Origin: Cyanothece sp. UBA12306
Lineage (GTDB): Bacteria; Cyanobacteriota; Cyanobacteriia; Cyanobacteriales; Microcystaceae
Length of the DNA stretch: 15,977 nucleotides
Reading direction: 5' to 3'
NCBI GenBank assembly: GCA_003448685.1
Contig: DLXW01000115.1
Location: 23,538 to 39,514 of the forward strand
Shown here piece after piece: positions 1-8,332 of this stretch. Numbering within the stretch: the first letter of the stretch is position 1; every line of letters begins with the position of its first letter. The notes under the pieces were generated by a model, which searched no databases, had not been told where the DNA came from, and saw only the letters and a list, made by a program, of their open reading frames with translations. Both the position numbers and the translations under genes were made by a program.

Positions 1-1935
1 GCTCAACTCGCCTGTGCCTACCGAGATCTCCAACCCCCTCGCCTTGATGCAGCACTCAAAAGATTTGACCAAGCTATTGAACTCAGAAATCGAACAAACA
101 AGGAAACAAGCACTATAACCAGAGATAATTGGCGTTATGAATTAGATCGGGTCGTTGCACTAATTGAAAAATTTAAGAGACAAGGCATTACCAACGGCGC
201 AAACTCAACTTTATCCAATCGGATTATTAATGATTTAATCACTATTAACCAGAATTATGGGCTGAAACCGGTTTTTGAGGAATTTGACTCCTCAAAAACC
301 AAACCCATTGAAACTTGGCTAACTTCCAACCAAACTTGGCTAAAATCCTATTCCCAAGCTATCCCAATCTTAAATTTAATCCCTGATATTCTTAAAGTAG
401 AAAATACTAGTCCAACTGCGGTTAATCAGATATTACCTAGTACACTCAATCAAACAATTACCACCAGAAAAATAAGCGAAAGTCTTAAACCTAAACTCAC
501 TACTACTGACACAGCCATCATCCGTACCACAATTAAACTTGATCGTTGGGATCAAGCCCTCAAAAAAGCCTTTAGTATTACCACTGGAGCCTCCTCCAAC
601 ACCGCTCGACAAGATGGCTTAAGATATAGTGGCGTGCGAGCATCACAAAAAATGGCAGAAACCGATTGGCCAAAAATCGAAAAATATGCCGAAAGATTCT
701 ATCAAGCTGCCGTTAAATATGACGTTCCCCCTGCAATTATTGCTGCTATTTGTAGCAGGGAGTCCCGAGGTGGTAGTGCGCTTGCTGCTAATGGAACGGG
801 CGATCGTGGTAGAGCATTTGGTTTGATGCAGGTAGATCAGCGTTATTGGCAACAACAAGGAAGATCTGGCGATCCTGGTAGTCAAATTCATATTAACCAG
901 GGAACCATGATTTATGCCCAATTTCGAGATGAAGTTCGCCAAAAACATCCTACTTGGACTGATGAATATTTACTCAAAGGTGCAGCCGTCGCCTATAATT
1001 CAGGGCCGAGTAATGTCCGTACCAAAGCAGGGATGGATCGAGGGACTACAGGTAACGACTATGGTTCCGATGTCATTGCCAGAGCCAAATATTACACCCA
1101 AAAACTACAAAGTTTAGCCGAATGTAAAGGGGAAACAGCCACGGACTTTACCACGGTTAATGGCAGTCAACCATCTGAAAATCTAGCTAGTGAAACTAAA
1201 TCTAACCAGAAGCAGAAAATAACAGCGATACGGGATACGGTTCTTAAAAAACAACCTGAACAATCCTCATTACTATCCGAATCTCTGAAAAAATCCGTCC
1301 CTAGTGGTCACAGTTATGATGTAGACGAATATAAAGCAGTGGGAGACGGTCATTACTGGGTTAAATTAGCCCATGGTGCAGGAGAATGGTATATCTATGA
1401 CGGTGATCTCGATGGCCATTGGCAAACATCTTGGGAAGGAGACGAAGATGATACCGAAATAACCATTGAACCCAATCAAGGTGTGGGAGAGATTCACAAC
1501 ACCCCCGGCCAAATTGATTGGCATAATGGCAGTCTGCGCATTAGTAAATACTTCACTGTTGGTGAAGTGACCAAAAATGACTCCAGAAGAATCCCTAAAC
1601 GTAATAGTGCTGAAGAACGTAACATTTTAGCTCTAGCCAAAGAACTTGACAAAATACGAGCCGATTGGGGTTCTGCGATTCGTGTTACCAGTTGGTATCG
1701 ACCACCCGCAGTCAATAATGCAGTCGGTGGAGCTAGTCAATCACAGCATCTCTATGGCCGAGCCGCTGATGTGCAAGCGATCGGCAAAAATATATACGAT
1801 TTTCAGAAATATTTAGATCGTAACTGGTATGGACGGCTTGGGTATGGTGCCAAAAAAGGTTTTGTTCATCTAGATATGCAAAATGGGAAAGGTTGGAAAA
1901 GCTCTGGAGCAAAAGGCCTTCGTTTTGACTATTGA
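1..1935 (+). CDS. Lysozyme (goose-type) plus peptidase M15 murein hydrolase, 5'-partial
   Basis: The frame is open from base 1 to the TGA at 1933-1935, so the visible 644 residues are the C-terminal part of a larger protein; the GTG at 634 is internal. Visible residues ~1-30 (ACAYRDL, AALKRFDQAIELRNR) look TPR-like, followed by a low-similarity linker. Residues ~225-375 form a goose-type lysozyme/transglycosylase-like domain: ICSRESRGG with probable catalytic Glu254, then RGRAFGLMQVDQRYW and AAVAYNSG. A Ser/Lys/Gln-rich linker leads to an aromatic-rich segment (~437-475). Residues ~510-644 match the M15A D,D-peptidase family: SWYRPP, SQHLYGRAADV (zinc ligands His583, Asp590) and FVHLDM (His623, with Asp625). 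The family role is cleavage of both glycan strands and peptide stems of peptidoglycan. Export cannot be judged because the N-terminus is outside the window. No neighbour suggests phage origin. The domain calls are strong; the role in division or remodelling is inference. Confidence 0.88.
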   Translation, partial: AQLACAYRDLQPPRLDAALKRFDQAIELRNRTNKETSTITRDNWRYELDRVVALIEKFKRQGITNGANSTLSNRIINDLITINQNYGLKPVFEEFDSSKTKPIETWLTSNQTWLKSYSQAIPILNLIPDILKVENTSPTAVNQILPSTLNQTITTRKISESLKPKLTTTDTAIIRTTIKLDRWDQALKKAFSITTGASSNTARQDGLRYSGVRASQKMAETDWPKIEKYAERFYQAAVKYDVPPAIIAAICSRESRGGSALAANGTGDRGRAFGLMQVDQRYWQQQGRSGDPGSQIHINQGTMIYAQFRDEVRQKHPTWTDEYLLKGAAVAYNSGPSNVRTKAGMDRGTTGNDYGSDVIARAKYYTQKLQSLAECKGETATDFTTVNGSQPSENLASETKSNQKQKITAIRDTVLKKQPEQSSLLSESLKKSVPSGHSYDVDEYKAVGDGHYWVKLAHGAGEWYIYDGDLDGHWQTSWEGDEDDTEITIEPNQGVGEIHNTPGQIDWHNGSLRISKYFTVGEVTKNDSRRIPKRNSAEERNILALAKELDKIRADWGSAIRVTSWYRPPAVNNAVGGASQSQHLYGRAADVQAIGKNIYDFQKYLDRNWYGRLGYGAKKGFVHLDMQNGKGWKSSGAKGLRFDY

Positions 1936-1960
1936 TAGTTATCTAGCGTTTCTCTGTTTG

Positions 1961-2040
1961 GTGAGGTACACTTTGGTTTTTCTCCGACTGTCGACTGCCG
2001 AACTCCCGATTCCCCAAAAATATCAACTCCTGTACCTCAC
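1961..2040. repeat. Widely spaced 9-bp inverted repeat downstream of the hydrolase gene
   Basis: GTGAGGTAC at 1961-1969 is exactly complementary to GTACCTCAC at 2032-2040. The 62-bp interior contains a C-rich stretch (CGACTGTCGACTGCCGA, then CTCCCGATTCCCC) typical of cyanobacterial intergenic spacer sequence. It could fold at the 3' end of the preceding transcript, but there is no T-run, so I do not call it a terminator. Confidence 0.4.
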
Positions 2041-2055
2041 AAGTATGAGAACTGC

Positions 2056-2161
2056 TACAGCACTACGCATTAAGGTTAGGACATTTATCAAGCTTAAAAT
2101 TAAGTTATAGCTTAATTCTACATTCTAAATTTTGCATTCTTAATTGCGCGTAGCGCCATAG
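2056..2161 (+). repeat. ~100-bp dispersed repeat, copy 1 (MITE-like)
   Basis: The 106 bp align with the reverse complement of 4359-4457, with about 12 mismatches and one 7-nt gap by hand alignment. The ends are inverted: TACAGCACTACG on the left and GCGTAGCGCCATAG on the right. The interior holds the shared core AGCTTAAAATTAAG. The right end stops 4 nt before the ATG at 2166, so the leader of the next gene is made of repeat sequence. Confidence 0.8.
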
Positions 2162-2165
2162 TAAT

Positions 2166-2609
2166 ATGTTAAAAAATTTTTTATCTAGTTCTCTAATTTT
2201 ACTAGCCCAATTACCAACAGAAAACCCCAAATTCATGACCTTAAAAGGGTTACTCGAACAATCAGGATTTCAAGTTATTATGGCACTTCCCCCTCAAAGA
2301 GGTGCCTACGGATTATTACAGAGTAATTCTCGAAAAATTTGGATTAATCCCGTGGTTTTTGACTTAAATATTGCCTTACCAACCCTAATTCATGAATCGG
2401 TTCATGCAGCACAAGTTTGTGCAGGAGAAGGAACTATAAAAATGCTAGGATTAGATATTGAACCAATTAATCAAGCAAGACCTTATTTCCAGCATTATAC
2501 AGATATTGATCGTCGGGATTTAGAAAGAGAAGCTTATGCGGTTCAAACCCAACCTAATAGTTTTGATTTAGCAATATCTCTCCTTAAAAAACACTGTCAA
2601 ATTAAGTAA
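2166..2609 (+). CDS. Small HExxH (zincin-like) protein, unknown function
   Basis: This is a 147-aa protein with a short hydrophobic N-terminus (NFLSSSLILLAQ), which could be a weak signal or anchor sequence. The key feature is LIHESVHAAQ, an HExxH motif at His76-Glu77...His80, followed ~42 residues later by LEREAYAVQ (Glu122). An HExxH helix with a downstream Glu in a helix is the pattern of small gluzincin-like metallopeptidases, so zinc binding is a reasonable inference; the substrate is unknown. There is no visible Shine-Dalgarno, because the ATG follows the upstream repeat by 4 nt. Met24 (MTLKGLLEQ) is a possible alternative start that would remove the hydrophobic segment. It converges with the SpmAB-like gene, with 6 bp between the stops. 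Cys85 and Cys143 could form a disulfide if the protein is exported. Confidence 0.7.
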   Translation: MLKNFLSSSLILLAQLPTENPKFMTLKGLLEQSGFQVIMALPPQRGAYGLLQSNSRKIWINPVVFDLNIALPTLIHESVHAAQVCAGEGTIKMLGLDIEPINQARPYFQHYTDIDRRDLEREAYAVQTQPNSFDLAISLLKKHCQIK

Positions 2610-2615
2610 TAAAGA

Positions 2616-3992
2616 TCATCCTGACCAAAAAATTCGAGCTAATAAACAAGCTGATAAAATACCCGTAGCATCTGCCAATAAAGCAGCCACTAAACCATGG
2701 CGAATATTGGTAATCCCAATTGACCCAAAATAGACCGCTAAGACATAAAAAGTAGTTTCTGTACTCCCCATCATAACCGAAGAAACAAAGGCACTGTAGG
2801 AGTCAGGAGCGCGTTCTATAGCCTCACCCATTAAGCCGAACGCCCCACTGCCAGATAAAGGACGTAATAAAGCCATGGGTAACACATCCACCGGAAGGCC
2901 AATCCAATTAGTATAGGGACTCAAAAAACCGGTGATTGCATCCATCGCACCCGAAGCACGAAACATCCCAATCGCAACTAAAATAGCCACTAAAAAAGGG
3001 ATAATTCGGATAGCAATATCAAACCCTTGTTTAGCTCCTTCAGTAACAGCTTCATAGACTTTAACTCCCCGTCCTACACCATAGGCCACAATTAATAACA
3101 TTAAAGCTGGAAGCAGCCAATGAGCGAGGAATTCTTGGCGAATAAATTCTCCCAAATTATCACTATTAATAACCCGATAAAGAATCGCTCCTAAAAATAT
3201 GCCAACGAATCCCCAAGCAACAAATCGAGACAATAAACCAGGGGGATATAAGAGATGATCAAAATTGGGTTCTTCCGTTTTTTCCCGAGGAATTTCTCTG
3301 TCTGTTGCTGTTGCTTCGGTTTCTTCGATTATAAACTCTTCTTCTACAAAAGAAGGTGATAACGATGATTTGGCATAATCCCTATCTTTGTAGCCTAACC
3401 AAGCTGAAACTGTAACTCCCACTATTGTTGAAAAAGTCGTTGCTAAAAGAGTTGGTAACCAAATTGCTGCTGGAAGGGTACTACCGGCCGCGGCCCTAAC
3501 TCCAATTACTCCCAAAGGAAAAAGAGCTACACTAGAAGTATTAATGGCTAAAAACAGACACATAGCATTAGTGGCGGTTCCTGGGAGGGGATTAAGTTTA
3601 TTCAGTTCCGTCATAGCTTTGAGGCCAAAAGGGGTAGCTGCATTTCCTAAACCCAACATATTGGCGGAGATATTGAGTAACATTGCACCCATGGCCGGAT
3701 GAGTGGGGGGAACATCAGGAAATAATCTGATCATCAAAGGTTTGAGTAACTCTGCAATGGTTAACATCAACCCTCCTGCTTCGAGGACGCGAATTAACCC
3801 TAACCACAGGGCCATAATTCCAATTAAGCCAATAGCTAATTCAACGGCACTTTTAGCTGATTCTACACTGGCTTGAGTAACCTCTGGCATTTTTCCTGTA
3901 TAAGCTGCTAACAGGATAGAAATGCCCACAAAGGCGACAAAAACCAGATTAATCGCGCTGGGTCTTCCAGATTGGGGACGCAAAAATGACAT
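2616..3992 (-). CDS. Fused SpmA/SpmB-like nucleoside-recognition (Gate) membrane protein
   Basis: This 458-aa polytopic membrane protein has two homologous hydrophobic halves joined by an acidic loop (~residues 205-245, with EEEFIIEETE). The N-terminal half carries the SpmA-like signature (NISANMLGLGNAATPFGL, AMTELNKLNP, LFLAINTSS). The C-terminal half resembles SpmB (IRIIPFLVAILVAIGMFRASGAMD, LLRPLSGSGAFGLMGE, SSVMMGSTETTFYVLAVYFGS). In Bacillus these are separate spore-maturation proteins. In non-sporulating bacteria the fused form is known as a nucleoside-recognition-domain transporter-like protein without a firmly known substrate. The ATG at 3992 lies 22 nt after the stop of the upstream minus-strand gene, so the two are probably co-transcribed. 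Family assignment is confident; transport function is inferred from topology. Confidence 0.88.
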   Translation of the reverse strand: MSFLRPQSGRPSAINLVFVAFVGISILLAAYTGKMPEVTQASVESAKSAVELAIGLIGIMALWLGLIRVLEAGGLMLTIAELLKPLMIRLFPDVPPTHPAMGAMLLNISANMLGLGNAATPFGLKAMTELNKLNPLPGTATNAMCLFLAINTSSVALFPLGVIGVRAAAGSTLPAAIWLPTLLATTFSTIVGVTVSAWLGYKDRDYAKSSLSPSFVEEEFIIEETEATATDREIPREKTEEPNFDHLLYPPGLLSRFVAWGFVGIFLGAILYRVINSDNLGEFIRQEFLAHWLLPALMLLIVAYGVGRGVKVYEAVTEGAKQGFDIAIRIIPFLVAILVAIGMFRASGAMDAITGFLSPYTNWIGLPVDVLPMALLRPLSGSGAFGLMGEAIERAPDSYSAFVSSVMMGSTETTFYVLAVYFGSIGITNIRHGLVAALLADATGILSACLLARIFWSG

Positions 3993-4014
3993 AGACTACA
4001 ACAACAGAATTGAC

Positions 4015-4332
4015 TTATATTTTCATATCATAGAGTGGTGCAACATTGAGTGATTCCCCCAGGCATTCTTCGATTACTTGGCGATGTTCATGGTCAATTT
4101 GATGTTGTGAGTTCAAGAAAGCTTTTTGAGCTACACAAAAGTCTTGAGCTTCCATAATGTAAATCAGTAAAGGGCCATCAGCGCTCGAAATTATGTAAGC
4201 TTGTTCAGCGCGAACAGTCTCATCCTTAAATGTTGCTCGAACTTCCGAAGCTCTGAGATTAAGTTCTGCTAGCCAATTTCTGAGTTTTTGTTCTTTTCCT
4301 GGCTTAATTCGTCGAATTGCAACTCGAAGCAT
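4015..4332 (-). CDS. Small DUF6176-like protein (~105 aa)
   Basis: I choose the ATG at 4332 (MLRVAIRRIKPGKE). The frame stays open upstream to 4401, but those 23 codons run into the dispersed repeat at 4359-4457 and look non-coding. The resulting 105 residues are soluble and of mixed charge: a beta strand (RVAIRRIKPGKEQKL), a helix (RNWLAELNLRASEV), strands (AYIISS, LLIYIMEA), then HQIDHEHRQVIEECLGE and a C-terminal PLYDMKI. The order suggests a dimeric alpha-beta (ferredoxin-like) fold. I believe it belongs to the DUF6176 family, from memory only. No catalytic residues are evident. It is the first gene of a probable two-gene unit with the SpmAB-like gene 22 nt downstream. Confidence 0.72.
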   Translation of the reverse strand: MLRVAIRRIKPGKEQKLRNWLAELNLRASEVRATFKDETVRAEQAYIISSADGPLLIYIMEAQDFCVAQKAFLNSQHQIDHEHRQVIEECLGESLNVAPLYDMKI

Positions 4333-4358
4333 TTTTTTGTCTACGGTGAAACTATTTG

Positions 4359-4457
4359 CTATAGCGCTGCGCGAAATTAAGAATGTAGAATGTAGAATCA
4401 AGCTATGACTTAATTTTAAGCTTTACAAATGTCCTGACCTTAACACGTAGCGCTATA
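4359..4457 (-). repeat. ~100-bp dispersed repeat, copy 2, inverted relative to copy 1
   Basis: These 99 bp have terminal inverted repeats: CTATAGCGCTGCGCG at 4359-4373 and CGTAGCGCTATA at 4446-4457. Read on the minus strand it matches 2056-2161. It lies 26 nt upstream of the minus-strand ATG at 4332, mirroring how copy 1 abuts the plus-strand gene at 2166. It also abuts a decayed coding fragment on its other side. Confidence 0.8.
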
Positions 4458-4677
4458 ATTATCATATCAAGAATTGCTCTGGAATCAAGATTAGCGATTT
4501 CTATACAGAAAAAGAAGCAAAAGCTAAACTAAATCAACTCGTAGTAGTCTTAAGTTTAGTTAGTATCCTATTGAAGAAGCATTAATTTATTTGAAAGACC
4601 AGTATGAGATCGGGACATTGACAGCTAAGATTATTACCCTGAAGCATTTGTGCCAAGAGTTGTCGATTAATTATTAA
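4457..4677 (+). pseudogene. Frameshifted remnant of an unrecognised gene
   Basis: Two overlapping frames each give protein-like sequence but neither has a proper start. One frame (about 4466-4585) reads IKNCSGIKISDFYTEKEAK, then AKLNQLVVVLSLVS, and ends at a TAA. A second frame from 4567 reads PIEEALIYLKDQYE, then IGTLTAKIITLKHLCQ, and ends at the TAA 4675-4677. Joining them around 4560-4570 would give one continuous ~70-residue segment. Its 5' end coincides with the end of the dispersed repeat, suggesting truncation there. I do not recognise the family. Confidence 0.4.
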
Positions 4678-4692
4678 TAATGGGAGGGCTTA

Positions 4693-4992
4693 ATGATGGC
4701 GGGAAAAATTAATGAACTTAACAACAAGCAAAATAACGTAGCTGAGGAAAAACTTGATAAGATACTAAGTATTGTCTCTAAAGAGAAATCATTAACGACA
4801 AAAATTCTAGAATTCTCAGACAAGCTATTTGTCCCTATTTTATTGGGGATTCTTACTTATGTTACTAGTGTTGCTGGTAACAAAATTTCAGAAGCGCAAA
4901 ATGAAATTGCTAAATCTCAACTAAAACTCTCAAACTCTCAACTAGAACTCGCAAGATCTCAGAGACTGTTTGTAAACAAAACATTAAGGTAG
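4693..4992 (+). CDS. Small single-pass membrane/coiled-coil protein ending inside an inverted-repeat element
   Basis: This 99-aa ORF has a good ribosome binding site (GGGAGGG at 4682-4688, about 4 nt before the ATG), so translation is likely. Residues 1-44 are charged and helical. Residues ~45-62 (LFVPILLGILTYVTSVAG) form one membrane segment. Residues 66-90 carry a seven-residue periodicity built on S-Q-L (KSQLKLS, NSQLELA, RSQ), suggesting a coiled coil. The last ten residues (RLFVNKTLR and the preceding Gln) are encoded by the left arm of the element at 4959-5139, so the native C-terminus has probably been replaced. Many larger cyanobacterial membrane proteins have a helix-TM-coiled-coil start like this, so a truncated version of such a protein is the likeliest reading. 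Function unknown. Confidence 0.55.
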   Translation: MMAGKINELNNKQNNVAEEKLDKILSIVSKEKSLTTKILEFSDKLFVPILLGILTYVTSVAGNKISEAQNEIAKSQLKLSNSQLELARSQRLFVNKTLR

Positions 4993-5133
4993 GGTGCGTT
5001 AGGCAAATTCTGATTATTGAATCATGATCTAGAATTTTTGTTATGCCGTAACGCACCAAAATTGGGAGATTTAGCTGCGTTACGCTACGCTAACACACCC
5101 TAAAATTACCTTAAGATTTATTTTACAAACAGT

Positions 5134-5139
<6 letters not shown>
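4959..5139. repeat. 181-bp composite inverted-repeat element (MITE-like)
   Basis: The outer arms are inverted: TCAGAGACTGTTTGTAAA at 4959-4976 is exactly complementary to 5122-5139, and the match resumes with TTAAGGTA on both sides. Inside are copies of a second motif: GGGTGCGTTAGGC (4991-5003), its inverted form GCCGTAACGCACC (5045-5057), and a third degenerate copy within 5074-5101 (GCGTTACGCTACGC, then TAACACACCC). No transposase is encoded. It interrupts or borders coding remnants on both sides. I see no clear target-site duplication. Confidence 0.8.
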
Positions 5140-7183
<2,044 letters not shown>

Positions 7184-7284
7184 TCAAAAATTGTAACACA
7201 AAAGGGTTAAAGACGGTTTTAAATCGGTCTGGTAAGCAATTTTTTTCGATACAAGAGGGTCGAAATTAATCCGCTTATATTCTC

Positions 7285-8130
7285 CTATAATGTTTCTTTT
7301 CTCATTTTGCCCTCTTCAAAGGGTTCTATTTCCTCAAGTTCTACTGGTTGTGCTTGTTTGAAGACTAGGGGTTTTTTTTCTAATTCAGGTAAAGCAATTA
7401 ATTCTTTTTGTTTTTCCCTGACGGCATTAGGCATTAACATGGGTAAAGCTTCGGGTTGTTCAATCCAGCAATTGGCCACAGGTAAGGTATGTTCGAGATC
7501 TTCTAACAGTCTGGGAATAATCATCACTGCATGGAGTTCGCCGATCTTTTCTGCTTCTTGAATACCAGCTTCAATGGCCACAGCTACATTAGCTACCGAA
7601 CCCCGCACAATTGCCGTACATAAACCATCACCAATAATTTCGTAGGAAGCTAACTGCACATCGGCTGATTTCAACATAGCATCAGCAGCCCCTACCATGG
7701 CGGGAAAACCCCTTGTTTCTAAAAGTCCGATAGATCGGTTACTTAAACGACTATAGCCTTGTTTTTGTTGAGCAAGTTCGACTAAATAGCTACCAATGGG
7801 GAAAATCGCCTCTAAATTAGGCATGGGGCGAGGAATCACCAATTTAGAGATTAATTGCCCAAATTGCGCGGCGGTTTTTGCTCCTTCTTCTACTGCTAAA
7901 CGAACATTCGCTACTTTTCCCCTGACTACAGCAGTACAGTGTCCGCTACCAATTTTTTCGTAACCCACTAGGGTAACATCAGATGATTTAAGCATCATGT
8001 CTGCTGTCCCGACAATAGCAGGAAAACTATGGGTTGAGACAAGTCCCAAGGCGCTATCACTAGGGAGGCGAGATGTTTTCATCTCAGGTTGTGGAGCCTG
8101 TCGTCCGCTCGAAGCTGCTAGTCTAGTCAT
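7285..8130 (-). CDS. ccmO: Carboxysome shell protein CcmO (tandem BMC domains)
   Basis: This 281-aa protein has two bacterial-microcompartment domains. BMC1 covers ~residues 26-112 (ALGLVSTHSFPAIVGTADMM, then HCTAVVRGKVANVRLAVEEG). BMC2 covers ~133-222 (SIGLLETRGFPAMVGAADAM, then CTAIVRGSVANVAVAIEAGI). The tandem arrangement, a short N-terminal extension and a charged ~60-residue C-terminal tail (MPNAVREKQKEL to the end, Glu/Lys-rich) mark CcmO, a pseudohexameric trimer-forming shell component of beta-carboxysomes rather than CcmK. In many cyanobacteria ccmO lies away from the ccmKLMN cluster, as here. The ATG at 8130 has an AGGGG-type site ~15 nt upstream. It is divergent from raf1, so the two carbon-fixation genes share an upstream region. 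Confidence 0.95.
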   Translation of the reverse strand: MTRLAASSGRQAPQPEMKTSRLPSDSALGLVSTHSFPAIVGTADMMLKSSDVTLVGYEKIGSGHCTAVVRGKVANVRLAVEEGAKTAAQFGQLISKLVIPRPMPNLEAIFPIGSYLVELAQQKQGYSRLSNRSIGLLETRGFPAMVGAADAMLKSADVQLASYEIIGDGLCTAIVRGSVANVAVAIEAGIQEAEKIGELHAVMIIPRLLEDLEHTLPVANCWIEQPEALPMLMPNAVREKQKELIALPELEKKPLVFKQAQPVELEEIEPFEEGKMRKETL

Positions 8131-8332
8131 TGAATATTATTAATCCCCTGATAATAGCCTATAGCTGTCATAGACTACGTCTATATAATCCAGTGTATCG
8201 CGTTATCATAAAATTCGGTGCTTAAGATTACTGAAGATTTTGATAATTTTTAGTAATCTTTTAGAAGAAATAAAGACTAGGCCATGGGCAATAGTCAGCG
8301 AGATCTTCTCCTCTCCCACTCTCTTGTATGAT
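8131..8332. promoter_or_regulatory. Shared divergent control region of ccmO and raf1
   Basis: The 202 bp between the two start codons contain TATAAT at 8184-8189 oriented toward raf1, a 13-bp dyad TAGAC-TAC-GTCTA (8171-8183) directly before it, and an imperfect inverted repeat AGATTACTGA (8225-8234) / TTAGTAATCT (8250-8259) in the presumed raf1 leader. Shared regulation is inferred from the arrangement; the regulator is not identified. The open frame reaching back to 8240 (TTG) lies inside this region and is not needed for Raf1. Confidence 0.45.

Noticed and set aside
4333..4401. Extended start of the DUF6176-like protein
   Set aside because: The extra codons run into the dispersed repeat, so they are not native coding sequence.
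2056..4457. Classical composite transposon
   Set aside because: The flanking ~100-bp repeats encode no transposase and I see no target-site duplication; I keep it only as a repeat-bounded block.
4913..4960. Short direct repeats in ORF 4693 resembling a CRISPR-like array
   Set aside because: They are in-frame heptad repeats (S-Q-L every seven residues) of a coiled coil, with no unique spacers.
8240..8332. Upstream extension of Raf1 starting at TTG 8240
   Set aside because: The added 31 residues do not resemble Raf1, and the DNA is the divergent promoter region with an inverted repeat; ATG 8333 gives the family-normal length.
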